Positions 9,071 to 22,062 of a stretch of DNA of 64,000 nt are shown here, piece after piece. Each line of letters starts with the position of its first letter. Within the stretch, counting starts at the first letter, position 1. The position numbers and the translations under genes are program-made. The notes under the pieces were generated by a model. The model worked only from the letters and a program-made list of their open reading frames with translations. It did not search any database and was not told the DNA's origin. The DNA is taken from assembly GCF_000346465.2 (NCBI RefSeq), contig NC_034014.1, forward strand, positions 6,082,507-6,146,506, given 5' to 3'. This stretch comes from Prunus persica (Eukaryota > Streptophyta > Magnoliopsida > Rosales > Rosaceae).

Positions 9071-12000
9071 CATACCCGAGAGACAACTCCGAATTGTATT
9101 TGAATCAAATTTACAACCAATCAATTTCAAGAATTTTTATTTTATTTTATTTTATTTAGCTCTAAAGCTAATTAAGCATTCAATAATAAGGAAAAGCTCA
9201 TTCAATTCTTGGATTGAATGCCCCATATTCCCCATTTTGTAGGAATGGACCCTACTTTAGAGTGAATAACTAATAATACCTTCCACCATTCATGCACAAT
9301 CTTACAAAACAGACCCCAAATCTCCACACTTTCTTCTTGGACTGATAATCAGATCTCCCTCGTTCTGTCTCCCTTTCCCTCTACTCCTGTCTCACTCTTC
9401 ATTTAATTCACCCCGTTGAGCAAGCTTCATACATAGTGCAAGTCACTGTCTCATTTTCTTAAAGAATTATGATATGATGATACCAGAATAGTATAGGTAG
9501 ATATGTTAGGTTTTCTTGATTTTGCAATTTTCAAATCCTTCATATCACGCAATCACCATTTTTCAAACTCAAACAATAAGAAAGATAACAACTAGTGATG
9601 TCTATGCACAGATTGAATTGATATTTTTCAAATACAAGGTTCACATTTGTTTCGGACTACTTCTGTAGGTGTTTGGCAAAAAATCTTAAAAGAGTTTATG
9701 AGTTATAAAATCGGTTTTTGGAAAAACACTTGCTAGTGCTTCTTCAATAAAAACACTTGGATTTGTAATACAACGTGCTTCCAGTAAAAACACTTTGAGC
9801 ATAAATGCTTCCTACATAAGCAGTTCTAAAACATGCCTACAACATTATCTTCCATGGTAATCAAATTGCAATTTTAATAGTTTTTCCAAGATGTGAAATT
9901 TAACTACAAGGGAATTAAAACACACTCAACAATTGTCCACCCCCCACAAGAGCATCCCCGCGCGACAGCGCCCAACTAACTATAAACACACCTGAAAAGC
10001 TTCTTTTTTTTTCCCCACATCAATGATGTGTGTACAAAGTTATAGCTAAGGCAAAATGAATGAGTTAGATAATTGTGCAAACACCAATATGCATGGTCAC
10101 ATTTATTTCTGAAGCATATTTATTAGAGGAGTGGCAGCAGATGTTTCTTATCAAAAAAGAAGAGAAAAAGGACATGCACATGCACTCATGCGCAGTAACT
10201 ACTTGCCAACCGCCCAGAAAAGCTCTGTGGATGATCCGCAGTAAAAAAGTTAAATTGTGAATTCAATCACTGCTGGCTGGGGGGGATGGGGTGGAAATCG
10301 AGAAAAAACAAATTAATAAATATGGTTTAAGGCTACCATGCACTGATACACGTACGCTTTGTGTAGTGAAAGGTCTACGCGTATGTACAGGTTCTTCTAC
10401 CGCATCGTACCACATAAATGAAGAAGTACTGGCTAGCTACCAACATAAATGTTGTTAAATAATTATTTATCAACTTCAAAAACTTGAGCTCTTCGGGAGC
10501 TCAAAGATACGATACCATCATAGGCAAAGCTAGAATTTTAAGTTTAGATGTCCAAAGTATAAATAATTTGCTGCAATAGGCACATTATTGTATATGTGTT
10601 TGAAAATTTGGGACGGCGAGGGCCATTGGTGATCGATGAGTGGCTCCGCCCTTAGATACGACGTTAAATAACCATTAAGCTTAAAAAAGCTTTGAATAGT
10701 TAGAAATTTCAAACAATGTTTATCCTATCACTGTCTTACTTTGTAGCTATTCATAGTAAATTTGGGTTGATGTGCCTCTCTTCAAATAGGATAGGAGATT
10801 GAAGAAAGGTAAGGAGATAGGAACAGAAGGAGGGCTACCTTAAGCAGTTAACTGGACTGTCTAGTCACTCATCATCTTCAGTACTTGGTCGATAGCAAAA
10901 CATAACAGTGGAGTAGTAAATCAAGTCAAAAGAGAATCAGACAAAGCTTTGTCTGATCAAAGTTGATGGCGTTTGAGATTTTGCTTATTTATGGTAATTA
11001 TTGTAGAGCTCAAGTCATGCAAGGATCACATTGATGAATAGTGTGTGACTCATGACACCTCCTTGTGTCGTTGCAGCAATTGGTCATATCATGTCTCCTC
11101 TCACCCTCATCATTTCTTCATCATATTCGTAATAAAAAATAAAATATAAAATATGTGCCAAGGGATTTTGGATCTTGTAGCAATATAGCTTGGCTTTTCA
11201 CAAACGCAGGGCATGGAAGAGCAAAATGTAAGCTGACATGGGTGGCCTTTTTATTCAAAGAAAAGTCAAGAAAAAAAATCCCACACATTCACATGTTATG
11301 TCTTCTTTTTTCAGTATTACTTAGGGTTATGACACAATATTCCATACCCCTTGTATTAATGATAATTCTTTTTCTTTTTTTGACATGTTTAGCTTCTTTC
11401 TTCTTTTTTTTTGACTGCCTTCGTTTCACAAAACAATTTAAAAGTGTTATCATAAGAGCACTTCTGGAGAAGCATATTCATAAAGTTTTAAGTGTTTTTT
11501 CCATAAAGCAATTGGATTTTTAAGCAAAATCTGTTGAGCAATAGTACTTTTTATAAAAGTCGCCTGCAATACAAGTAAAACGAAGAAAACAAAAGAAAAA
11601 TTCTTTCCTTCTTACTATGTAAGCATGACCTCCCACACTCATGTCAATAACAATGTAATATGTGTGCAGAAGTTTTTTTTATGTTTTTGATGAATTATTT
11701 TTGCATATCTGTTAAACTGTGATGCACAGAAAGGACTAATATCTCCTTATCGAGAATGAGAGAATACCAAAATTAATTGTAGTATTTTGACCAGTTAAAT
11801 CGCAAAGGAATTAAATTGGAAACAGGGGAGTATAGTATGTATAGTGGTGGCTTAAAAGGCTATAATATAAATTATTGCCCATATCTCAAAACACTGCCAT
11901 TGATTGAGTGAGGCAGTGAACAAAACACTCGTACGTCACATATTTAGGAGAAGACAAGACACCGCAGGCCATGTCCCTTTTAGTCAACATATCCACACCT

Positions 12001-13227
12001 GGGCAAAATGTGATGTTGGATGGAGAGTTAATTAACCCAATGCTCTCTTTTATTTGACTTTTCAATGACTTCTCTGATCACCTACGAATGTTACGTTGTG
12101 TGCTGTCTGAACCCTAAATCATCATCACGTGACCAAAATTATGCAGTTTACATACATCGAAGAAATAAAGAAAAACTGAAAGCCTAATCTGTTTGGATAC
12201 TCACAAAATTTAAGTTCGAGAGAAAATGTAACGTTTTTTCCTTTCTTTTTTTCTCATTGATTGTAGTAACGATTACGCATTTGTATACGGTAAAAAAATA
12301 ATGATTTCTCTTTGAACATTGGTCGAATTGAATCTCACGTTGGTAATATAAGGCTTTTTTAGTGGCTCGACGTATACTGAATTAAGGACCGAGTCCAATA
12401 GTCTTATAAGCCTCACATTTGTAGAAGAATTATAAACCATAATATCTTGAATTGTTTTTCAATTTAATAAGTCCAATCATAACACATTTATAAAATACAA
12501 AAAATGTTGATGCATATGCATGCAAACTGTACAAACTCAATGTCCTTTTTCTTTTGGTCGAAAATACAAAATGTGGTGGGAACACATAATTAATAAATAT
12601 ATCCAGTACTTATTTTGTATTTGTACCAGAAAGGAAATTATTGATCCATCTTTTTCACTTTTTGATTAGTACTGTATGCTTCTCTGTCTTCAAAACTGTA
12701 CTTGCGCGCACTTTCTGCCTAAATATTGTAAGTTAAGTAATTTGATGCATTTACATGTACTGGGCTACCAACCGAAATTCAAGAGTTAATTAAACCTACA
12801 CTATAAATTTTTTATTTATTTATTGGTACAACTGTGATAATCTAAATTATAGAGAAGTGGGATCTCTCACACACACATAACAATGATGTCGTGGGAATTC
12901 AAATATGAGATTTCTGGTATGCAATTTAAGACCTCGTTAGCATACTGTAAAGTAATTAAGTATATAATGAACGAGAAAAAAAATGCCAAAAAAACGTATA
13001 AAAACTTATTGTTGACTGACTGAAACACCATGTTTCTGAAAGTCGAATCGATAACATGTAATACAAGAGTCATATGAGAATTATTATTGAGAAAATAGTG
13101 CAAATACAATTGACCCTAATGCTAATGCTAGAAATTCAACATTTTTTTTTCTCACACAGCTTTTATTGTTATTTTTTAATGCAATGAAATTGTTATAAAA
13201 ATTTGAGATAACTTGTAATGAACTATA
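9071..13227. other. 4.1-kb gene-free stretch
   Basis: No coding frame with family resemblance. AT-rich tracts at 9670-9840 and 11411-11560 share TTTTAAAAGTGTT/GCACTT-type words that suggest decayed MITEs, but no ends could be defined. The rest shows nothing recognisable. Confidence 0.45.
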
Positions 13228-14177
13228 TCATGGAACTGGCAATTTTTTCACTTGTTTTTTCCAAAACACTTTCCTCTTGTGCTTGATCCCAAAAGGAGTA
13301 ACTTCTTTATCATCGCACACATCCAAGCCATGCCAAACATGGCGTGGCAGGTACCTTCGAAAATAGAAGTACTCAGAGCTGAGATGAGAGCCAGAGCCCT
13401 CCAAAACATGGACTTGTGCAAAACCAGGTCTCCAGTCATCAGCTCCACTCAGTTTGAGATAGAGGTAGCAGATGGGCGACTCCACGCATGCACCCTTCAC
13501 TTGGAACTCATCCACAACACAAGCTTGAAATGGTTTTCTCGGCACATCGTCGAGGACCTCAGGCTCCAAAGGATCCACCCTTCTTATGTGCTTGGAATTT
13601 AGGTGCCTCACCACAACGTCATTTGAATTTGTGTCACCAAATCTTAGGCTGATGTGGTTTGAGGTCTCGGCACCTTTTGTGCATGTTGTTTCAATTGTAA
13701 CTGCGTAGGTGCAGTTTTCCTGTAATGTTGAGATAGTGAAATCATTTTGAATAGAGCAAGTAGTCCTAAGAAATGTGATCAATAATGTGATTCGTAAATG
13801 TGGTACAGTTTCTCGATACAAAATGTCTTAGCAAGTTTTTGAGGTTAATAATAGAAAAACAAAAAAATTTAAGGGAAAAAAAAAGGGCCGACATGTTGAT
13901 CAATAACATGAAATCATGTTCAACCATCAAGAATCCAATATATGTTGTTGATCACACCATTCAACTCACAACAAGAAGCTTGTTATTCACAAACATGCTT
14001 CGTTTCTACATATTAATCCACCATAAAAGACACACACATATTCACAAAGACATACATATATAATTACAAATTAATTTACTTGATCATTACCTTGTTTCTT
14101 GGCGTGGCACGTTGACCGCCGGCCATTAAAGCAAGAAGAAGCACACAACATATTAAGAAGGGTCCTCCATTTCCCAT
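13228..14177 (-). CDS. ATS3: embryo-specific protein ATS3-like, secreted PLAT/LH2 domain protein
   Basis: Exon 1 (14177-14091) and exon 2 (13719-13228) join in phase 0 to give 192 residues. Exon 1 encodes an N-terminus with a hydrophobic core (FLICCVLLLALMAGG) typical of a signal peptide, so the protein should enter the secretory pathway. The mature part begins ENCTYAVTIETTC, then ISLRFGDTNSNDVVVRHL, FQACVVDEFQVKGACVESPI, CYLYLKLSGADDW and VWHGLDVCD. This Cys-rich PLAT-like beta-sandwich is the pattern of plant ATS3 proteins. The family's biochemical role is poorly known; Arabidopsis ATS3 was described from seed and embryo expression. The basic C-terminal tail (about the last 25 residues) is longer than the core domain needs. 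Both splice sites are canonical. Confidence 0.85.
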
Positions 14178-14590
14178 ATTAATTATCTTTTTGGTGTGCT
14201 CAAATTACACATAAAATCTCATTTCCAGTAGCATGTTATCAGATCTCTGAGTGCATGTAATTTATAGACTACTCCAAGGCTTCATTCTTTGCTTGGCAAA
14301 CTAAGGAAGGCATATTCTTAAGCTGTATACATGTGATGTGACACAGATGATCCATATATTTATGTATGTAAAATTAGACTTATGGATCAGGTTTCTTGAC
14401 GTTTACTTATACCCATCTGCTTTAACAAAGCTTGATTTCCTGGATATTAAAGCAAAGCATCTTTTATTAGAGATAATCCTTTATATCCTGACACAATTAA
14501 TTCTATACATCGCTTTTTAATACATACGTATTAACCTAGGATGCCTTTTTTTTCTTCTCTTTTTCTCCCAAAAAAAAACTTTATTGATAT
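14178..14590. other. ATS3 upstream region, no gene seen
   Basis: AT-rich sequence between the ATS3 start and the HMA pseudogene, presumably carrying the ATS3 promoter. No clear element was found. Confidence 0.45.
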
Positions 14591-14593
14591 CTT

Positions 14594-14911
14594 TTATTCA
14601 TCAAACGGAGAGCAAATGGTTGGTTCTGGATATTCATGAACCATTTCATGGTCGGTTGGATTAAACTGCAGACTGCATTGAACATAGACAGTGGATGAGG
14701 TCCATTGAATTGGAGGAGTTGGCTTTTCCTCCTCTTCATCAACATGAGCTTCATCTCCTTCAACTTGTTCAATTTCTTCAACTTTGAGTATATATGGTGG
14801 CGAAGCCAAGCTTCCTCCTCAATCACCCGGTCAAGCAAACGGAGTCTACTCCATCTCCAATCTCCTCCACATGATCTCTGTCTGCTCCTTCTATAGCCAA
14901 TTTGCTCACAC
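14594..14911 (-). pseudogene. heavy-metal-associated (HMA) protein remnant, HIPP-like
   Basis: The minus strand reads KLAIEGADRDHVEEIGDGVD, then SVCLTG, a TGA stop, LRRKLGFATI and a second stop. In the next frame comes KVEEIEQVEGDEAHV followed by an acidic linker and HEMVHEYPEPTICS near the end. This order (GVD-VxLT, LRKK-G-AT, VEEV, then a Tyr/Pro/Cys-rich tail) is that of plant HMA-domain proteins related to isoprenylated HIPPs. The first exon, which would carry MKxKIVIKV and any CxxC, was not found upstream. One stop plus a frameshift and the missing first half make this a decayed copy. An undetected splice arrangement is the alternative, but two defects in about 60 codons argue against it. 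Confidence 0.5.
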
Positions 14912-16395
14912 CTACTTAATTAAAGATGGTCATTATTTATATAGAAAATCATTCTATTATCATCCTTTAGATGTTTAAAATACATGAAATTCGTGTGGTA
15001 ATAACGTCCGAATGTCTGTATAAGAGAATTTATATTAATGTACTTATGTGTATATTTATAATACAAAACTGAACACAAAAGATTAAATTCAAAATCCATA
15101 TGCATATATACTTATATAGCTTATAAATTTATTTTTTAAGTTGTTTTGGGGGGGACTAGGCTAGCTAGGGAGGGAGTCCAAATTATTTTTTCTAGGACGT
15201 GCATTACTTATACCCCTATATATTTATATAATGTGTCACATGAAATATTAGAATATATGTGCATCTTTTTTTGGATAATAAAATATATGCATATTAGAAT
15301 ATTAATTAAGACAAGATGAGGAGGAGTGTTTCCTTTTGAAGCCATGTGGCATGCTGACCTTGATTGTAGGAATATGCTCGTTTATGGGGCTTTGGGGTAG
15401 GGTAGGTCGGGTTACCATTAAACCATTTGGTTTCGGCCCTCTTCGGCACAAGGCACGGAACCAGATAGAGACTGATAGCCCGGCCCAAACTCTAAGTAAA
15501 ATATAAAAATTTGAATGCATATATTTCTAAGCCCAGCCAGCCCACAGACCACCATATACTTTTTAACCCACTCAATTCAAAAATCTTGTCTCGCCTTTCC
15601 TCGCAAGTCTATTGTGAGAAAGCAATTCCGATCTCTTGAACCACAAAGGTTCAAGAAATTTGTGGTCACCCACTGTTAGATATAAATTCAAATATAATAT
15701 GACGTATACACTAAATTAAAATGAATAGTTGTATTATGTATATTGAGTCACTAAGAACAGCTAAATATATTACAAATTAATACAGCTAAATATATCTGGA
15801 AAATAGGATAATATTTTCTAATCATTAAGAACAAGAAAATAATAGGGATCGAAAAGAAAAGGGAAATTATTTATAAAAAAATACATGAAAAATAAAATAA
15901 ATACACTGTCCAACTACAGATAAGAGAGTGCCGAGTAATGAGAAGAGTAGGTGCAACTACAGGGGTTAGGTTTTGTGAGCCTCAAGATGACATGAACAGT
16001 ACAATGAAATCTTACCTCCCACATCTCCATCTCCATGACAGATTTCTTTCCTTAAGAGAAAATTATGTTCATATTGAAGTTTCCCGAACCTACTATTTAT
16101 TAATGACACAATGTTCTTTAAAATCGGCTGCTTGATAGCAACCCTTCAATGATCTGCTTGTCCTTACCATTAAACAGTATTTGATCAAGCTGCATGCATG
16201 TAATTAATGTTTAAAACTATTGGGTTTGGAATATTGAACTTGAGATCAGAGAGACATGGAGTGATCGCCAAACAAAGGATATATATATATATATATATAT
16301 ATATAGTTGGTGCTGGTGCAACATAGGCATCAAATCTCATTGGGGACTAGGACAACTTCATAGCGATCCGATTTGCTTTGTCACCAATAACTCAC
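14912..16395. other. gene-free spacer with an AT microsatellite
   Basis: No supported coding frame. An (AT)13 tract occupies 16279-16304. A minus-strand frame near 15302-15520 has no convincing relatives. Confidence 0.45.
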
Positions 16396-17240
16396 TGAGG
16401 TTAACGGTTGAGAAAGCTGCATCTACTAGACAAATCATGTTTTGTACAAAGCACGCCAAAATGAGAAAGAGGAGATTTGAATTCCAATATATTGGTGGCC
16501 CAAAATCATCTACGTGTATATTGCCTCTTCAATAATTCATGACAATTATATCCCCAAGCACATGAACGACTGTACTTAGCATCACTCAATAAATATGTTG
16601 AATGTTAGGGTTTATTATGCCTTCCATCTATATAATTAGGTCATTTCTATACAGAGACGTAAGACAATAAATGTGATACAAATAGTTTAAGACATATACT
16701 CCCACACTTTGAAGGGGTGCCATCGAAAGATCTCCTTCATTTCATACATACTATGTATACTACAATATTTTTTGCTCTCTTTGGACAATTTCACATTCTA
16801 GCACTGAAATTTTGGTGAAACCTAAATCTGCGGCTAATTGCAACATGCATGGTGTAAACAATTTTCTCATAGAGTTCATTAAAGTTGCCCCATTTTCTCT
16901 CTGCACTTGAAAGCATGCAAAGACTTGTATATGCGTTTTGCTTTTTCTCATAGACTCATAGTTGTTGCTATGCGCCCGGAAATAAGTAGGTCAAAGTCAC
17001 GTCCATTTTGAGTTCAAAGATGCAGAGGGACGTGGGAAAATACTTAAAAAAGGTTCGACTTGAAAGGAAAGGAGGTCAACAGAAATTGATTGTCTTTGAC
17101 ACCACTCTAAAGTTATTGTTCTAACAACCATGCATCGTATTTTAAAATAGCTAATTCATGAAGCTCATCTTCTAGTTAATTTTCTCCTCTATAAACTCTA
17201 ATATATTTCTAATCTCCATGACCACCAACTCAACCAAACT
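16396..17240 (+). promoter_or_regulatory. upstream region of laccase 1, duplicated in laccase 2
   Basis: Sequence from GGTTAACGGTTGAGAAAG (about 16398) and especially 16903-17195 is closely repeated before the second laccase (about 22303 and 22722-23015). The retained blocks include TGAAAGCATGCAAAGA, GGTCAACAGAAATTGATTG and GACACCACTCTAAAG. Two matches to the secondary-wall MYB element ACCWAMY lie near the core promoter: ACCAACT (17224-17230) and ACCAAAC (17233-17239). This fits control by lignin-related MYB factors, by inference only. Confidence 0.5.
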
Positions 17241-17258
17241 CACTTTCCTCACCACCTC

Positions 17259-17266
17259 TATATATA
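17259..17266 (+). promoter_or_regulatory. TATA box of laccase 1
   Basis: TATATATA in the context CTCTATATATACAC, 143 bases before the ATG. The same motif is at the matching place before laccase 2. Confidence 0.6.
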
Positions 17267-17401
17267 CACAACCCAAAAGCTCCATTCAACACCCACTCAA
17301 TTGGAGCAGCTTCAGTTTCACCCCCATTTGAAATCTCTCTCTCACTTTCTTCCAGAAAAAAAAAAAACAAAACAAAAGGAGAGAGGGATCACATAGTGAA
17401 A

Positions 17402-20191
17402 ATGGGTGTTCTTCTTCTTTCATCACCAGCATTTCCTACATTCTTTCTCTTCTCTCTCATAGCATTATGTCTCGTTCCTCAGTATGCTCTTGCAAGCATA
17501 ACGAGGCACTACAAGTTTGAAGTATGTTGTCACAAAGTTTCAACATATATGTATTGCTTAAGTCAAAATAAATTTTTCATACATACAATGTTAACATGTT
17601 ATGTTGTGAAACTGTTAATTTGCACGATGATTTTGATTTGGTAGATTCTTTGATTATATAGTCACAGTTTGATACTATAGCAGTCAGTTTATCTGACAAG
17701 AGAACATTACCGAAGCTAATCTTACCACAAATATAAAGTTTGTGCTTTCACATGCATTTTCTTCTTCTTTAGGTTCTTCATTGTCTTTTCTTTACAGTAC
17801 TTTTGAATAATTTTGCAGATCAAACAGCAAAATGTGACCAGATTGTGCCACACAAAGAGCATTGTAACAGTAAACGGCCAGTTTCCCGGGCCTCGAATTG
17901 TTGCTAGGGAGGGTGATCGCCTCCTTATTAAAGTGGTTAACCATGTCCAACACAACATCTCTATCCATTGGTAATAATGATTAACTACAACTTAATCATG
18001 CAAAATTAACCTAATGCACTGAAGTTAATTAACTAATTTTTTTGAATTACCAGGCACGGCATTCGACAGCTTCGAACAGGGTGGGCTGATGGGCCTGCAT
18101 ATGTGACCCAATGTCCCATACAAACAGGCAACAGCTATGTGTACAACTTCACCATTGTAGGCCAAAGAGGCACTCTTTGGTGGCATGCTCACATTTCATG
18201 GCTAAGATCAACTCTTTATGGCCCCATAGTCATCCTTCCCAAGCTTGGTGTGCCTTACCCATTCACTAAACCCTACAAGGAGGTTCCGATCATCTTCGGT
18301 AACATCTGACTATATAACAGTCCAAACCAAACTAAGCATGTATTTTTCTGCCTATTTATATGCTAACAGAAGCTACACAATTTATACATAAATTACAGGA
18401 GAGTGGTGGAATGCAGACCCTGAGGCAGTCATTAAGCAGGCCTTGCAAACAGGAGGAGGGCCAAATGTTTCCGATGCTTATACCTTCAATGGACTTCCAG
18501 GGCCCTTGTACAACTGTTCTGCCAAAGGTATCAAATTACATACATACATCACAGCATTTTACACAATTTATAGCTTGAAGGACAGGGGCCTTGTAAAACA
18601 AACCGTCAGAACACATAAAGTAACTTTTCATTACCTTGCACGCAAAATACTCAATAAAACGTACTCAGAAATTTCATCAGTACTCTCACAATGCTTACAA
18701 TGGATTTCAAAGATATTTGATATATGCTGCATGGGTCTCTGGCAGATGCATTCAAGCTAAAGGTGAAATCTGGGAAGACCTACCTTCTCCGCCTAATCAA
18801 CGCAGCACTCAATGATGAGCTCTTCTTCAGCATTGCAAACCACACCCTCAAAGTGGTAGACGCCGATGCTGTTTATGTCAAACCTTTTGAGACTGACACA
18901 ATTCTCATTACCCCTGGGCAGACTACAAATGTTCTGCTGAAGACCAAGCCCCATTTCCCAAATGCCACATTTTTCATGACTGCCAGGCCATACGTGACTG
19001 GACTAGGCACCTTTGACAACTCCACTGTTGCTGGTATTTTAGAGTACGAATCACCCTCCAAAACCCTCCACTCAACCCTCCCAATGAAGAAACTTCCACT
19101 ATTTAAACCAATTCTGCCCGCTCTAAACGACACATCCTTTGCAACAAAGTTCAGCAACAAACTCCGTAGTTTAGCCAATGCACAATTCCCGGCTAATGTC
19201 CCCAAAAGGGTTGACAAGCACTTTTTCTTCACAGTAGGCCTTGGAACCAACCCCTGCAACAAGCATAACCAAACCTGCCAGGGACCTAATGGAACAATGT
19301 TTGCTGCTTCAGTGAATAACGTTTCTTTTGTAATGCCAACCACTGCTCTACTCCAAGCCCACTTCTCCGGGCAATCAAATCGGGTTTACAGCTCTAACTT
19401 GCCAAGCAGTCCAGTGATCCCATTTAACTATACAGGAACCCCACCAAACAATACTATGGTGAGCAATGGTACAAAGCTAGTGGTACTTCCATTTAACACT
19501 AGTGTGGAGTTGATCATGCAGGACACAAGCATTCTTGGTGCCGAAAGCCACCCTCTTCATCTGCATGGATATAATTTCTTTGTTGTTGGCCAAGGGTTTG
19601 GGAACTTTGACCAAAATAAGGACCCTGCAAACTTCAATTTGGTCGACCCTGTTGAAAGAAATACCGTGGGTGTGCCCTCTGGTGGATGGGTCGCTATACG
19701 ATTTCTAGCAGATAATCCCGGTACGTACAAAGAGCAGTAATATTAGTATTATATAGCATTGACAATCTGACTATATCATTCGTATGCATTAAAGTTATGT
19801 ATATCATTGTTAATTTAAGCACAAAAGCAACATAGTCAAGAAGTATTAGTCTCACTTTCATATAATAATATTAATAACAACGAAATAAATATGCTACCTG
19901 CAGTCATCAATGAAGTTAATATTTATGTAGTAAAGTGATTGGAATTAGTAACCTGAAGATTTAGATAAAAGAAGAAAGAGAATTAAGAATGACACTTAAC
20001 ATTAAATTTTAATCAAAGACCTTAGCCTAATTAACTATTTACTTACAAAAATATTTACAGGTGTATGGTTTATGCATTGCCACTTGGAGATCCATACTAG
20101 TTGGGGCTTGAAGATGGCTTGGGTAGTCTTAGATGGAAAGCTTCCCAACCAGAAGTTGCTTCCTCCACCGGCTGATCTTCCCACATGTTAA
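17402..20191 (+). CDS. LAC17: laccase (LAC17-like), copy 1
   Basis: This is a secreted multicopper oxidase that oxidises monolignols in the cell wall for lignin polymerisation, as shown for Arabidopsis LAC17 and LAC4. Six exons (17402-17521, 17819-17970, 18054-18298, 18399-18527, 18746-19720, 20061-20191) join in phase to 583 residues, normal for the family. An N-terminal signal peptide (about residues 1-32) precedes ITRHYKFE. All four copper-binding regions are present: [38 protein letters not shown] and the type-1 site [19 protein letters not shown]. The C-terminus is [11 protein letters not shown]. It is the first of two tandem copies in the same orientation. The ATG at 17402 is chosen because the second copy starts with the same MGV peptide. 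A miR397-type site lies in exon 5. Confidence 0.95.
18795..18815 (+). promoter_or_regulatory. miR397 target site in laccase 1
   Basis: The exon 5 sequence coding LINAALNDE matches the complement of conserved plant miR397 with two mismatches, at target positions 1 and 10 of 21. miR397 cleavage of LAC4/LAC17-type mRNAs at this place is established in several plants. The seed-pairing part is intact here. Confidence 0.75.
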
Positions 20192-20875
20192 TGTTGGAAT
20201 CAACTCAAGCTGCATTTTTTGGACGAGAAGCTGCTGTCATTATTTTGTGGCCCATTTTTTATTGCTAACAACTTAAATTTGTCTTATGTATTGGTCAATT
20301 AATTAAGTTGAAATAATTCTTGTACTGATTCATATGGATTTTTTTGTTTATTCAAATTTACCCATATGGAGTTGAGTGAAGAAAAGGGGTGAGACCACAT
20401 ATCCTAATGTAAGAGGCTCAATATGAAAGTATGGATTCTGTACAATTTTTCTCCAGGCATATCTGATAGATACTTATCTTTGATTTCTGGGTTATTCTAT
20501 TTCAGTCAATACAAGAAGTTACAATTTTAAAAAACTCTGCAACAAACAGTTTATACTTTCATAATAAAAATGCCCATTTAAAGAAGAAGAAGAAAAATGA
20601 ATTCATCCCATTGATGCATCTTTAGATGCACTAACATAGGTGTCTATCTACAACCGTATCCAAAACCAAACAAAGAAATTAACAAAAAGAGCACCAAACT
20701 ACCAGAAATAATTGTGCTCCCAAATTGATCCTTCCTAATATATTTACAGCAGAACCCATCTGGATTGAAGCTCAATTCACTGGTAGCAGAAGCTCAATTC
20801 ACTAGTATAGATAGTGCACAAGGTTTCTTTAATTATTGAGAATTCATGCAAATGAAGAAATGAGTCAAGTGTACC
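20192..20875. other. 3' flank of laccase 1
   Basis: The flank shares AATGTAAGAGGCTCAATAT with the 3' flank of laccase 2 (near 26139), so the duplicated segment runs past the stop codon. No further gene was seen before the DDI1 remnant. Confidence 0.5.
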
Positions 20876-20878
20876 TTA

Positions 20879-21383
20879 AGCAGCATTGCATACTATCAGT
20901 ATCAAATCTTCATCTTTGACACCAAGGGCACTCAACTCCTCAGAATTCCTCATATCCCTCCCTTCCATCTCACATGGCGGTTGCTGTTTCTGAAGTAGCA
21001 ACAGAATCTGCATTTGCCTATTTACATTGTAAAAACAAAAATCAAATAATTCAGAACACATTAATCTATTAATTAATTATTTAACTGAAATATCAAGTAG
21101 TTTTCAACACTAAAAAAAATTATGTTGAATGTCAAAATCATGTATTTAAATCTCCGTTCTTCACTCGTTCCTCTAATTCCCCAAGTAAAGAAAGACCTAA
21201 ACTATACTTCAATTGAAAAATAACAAACATTAATTAAACAGAAACAAAGCAGCAACACGAATCGTATGCATACCTTTACAGAGAGAGATATACGCATGCA
21301 TTGCAAGTGAGTGAGGTTTGTAATGTAAAGCTGAAATTAGGGTTTTACAGTTTAGTCAGGATCGTCATGACGGTGATCTTCAT
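20879..21383 (-). pseudogene. DDI1 (DNA damage-inducible 1) ubiquitin-like domain remnant
   Basis: DDI1 proteins are ubiquitin-shuttle factors with an N-terminal ubiquitin-like domain. On the minus strand an ATG at 21383 begins MKITVMT, the conserved DDI1 N-terminus, then diverges and stops within six codons (ILTKL, TAA). About 330 bases on, 21020-20879 reads QKQQPPCEMEGRDMRNSEEL then SALGVKDEDLILIVCNAA and a stop, matching the end of the DDI1 ubiquitin-like domain. The middle of the domain and everything after it (retroviral-like protease and UBA) are missing. The two pieces keep their order and strand, so this is a 5' fragment of a gene copy, not a processed pseudogene of the whole mRNA. 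It sits between the two laccases and is absent beside either copy's other flank. Confidence 0.65.
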
Positions 21384-22025
21384 CTTAAATCTGTTCCTTT
21401 GATTGTATCACTTTCTACTTCGTTTGCTCTCGCTCAAAAATTTGCTATTATTTTTTTTCTTTTTCTTGGGTTATATTGGGCCTGAAGCCCAAAAAACTTC
21501 GTAGCCCATAAGATAGGAAGCCCAAATCATGCAACCATGAAAGATTGCAAATTTATTTATTTATTTTTTTGGGGGGGTTTGTTGATGTATTTGTCTGCTA
21601 ATATTTGTTTAGTGAATTTGCTTAATAATTAATCCTCCATGTAAGATTGGGCAAAAAACCGAATAAATCATTCAAGACCAAATCAAAATTAATTGAAGCC
21701 GTTTGGTTCGTTTTGGTTTCAATGAACCAAATCAAACAGTTGGTGCAGTAATACTTTTATTTTCAATATTAAAACAGTATTAAATTCGAATAAACCTCTA
21801 CCCTCAATATATAAGTAAATTTAGGTTTTACTCATAAAAAAACTTTCACTTTTGGAAAAAGCCAAAGCTTTTTGAAAAAAGACGGAATAACCTCTCAACT
21901 TTCAAACCAAAGACATGCAAATGTAAAGGATTTTTTAGGAAATCAAAAAATAAATAAGGGCAATTTTGTCCATTTTTGCTTCTTTTAAAAATTTTCTCTC
22001 TCCTTTGGGCTTTTCCAAAATCTCC

Positions 22026-22062
<37 letters not shown>

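Noticed and set aside
9660..11560. AT-rich tracts with GCACTT / AAGTGTTTTT words suggesting MITEs
   Set aside because: No pair of terminal inverted repeats or target duplications could be located, so no element is claimed.
15302..15520. Minus-strand frame containing TIKVSM, reminiscent of the start of HMA proteins
   Set aside because: The match is only six residues and no CxxC or further HMA pattern follows. It cannot be joined to the HMA remnant with confidence.
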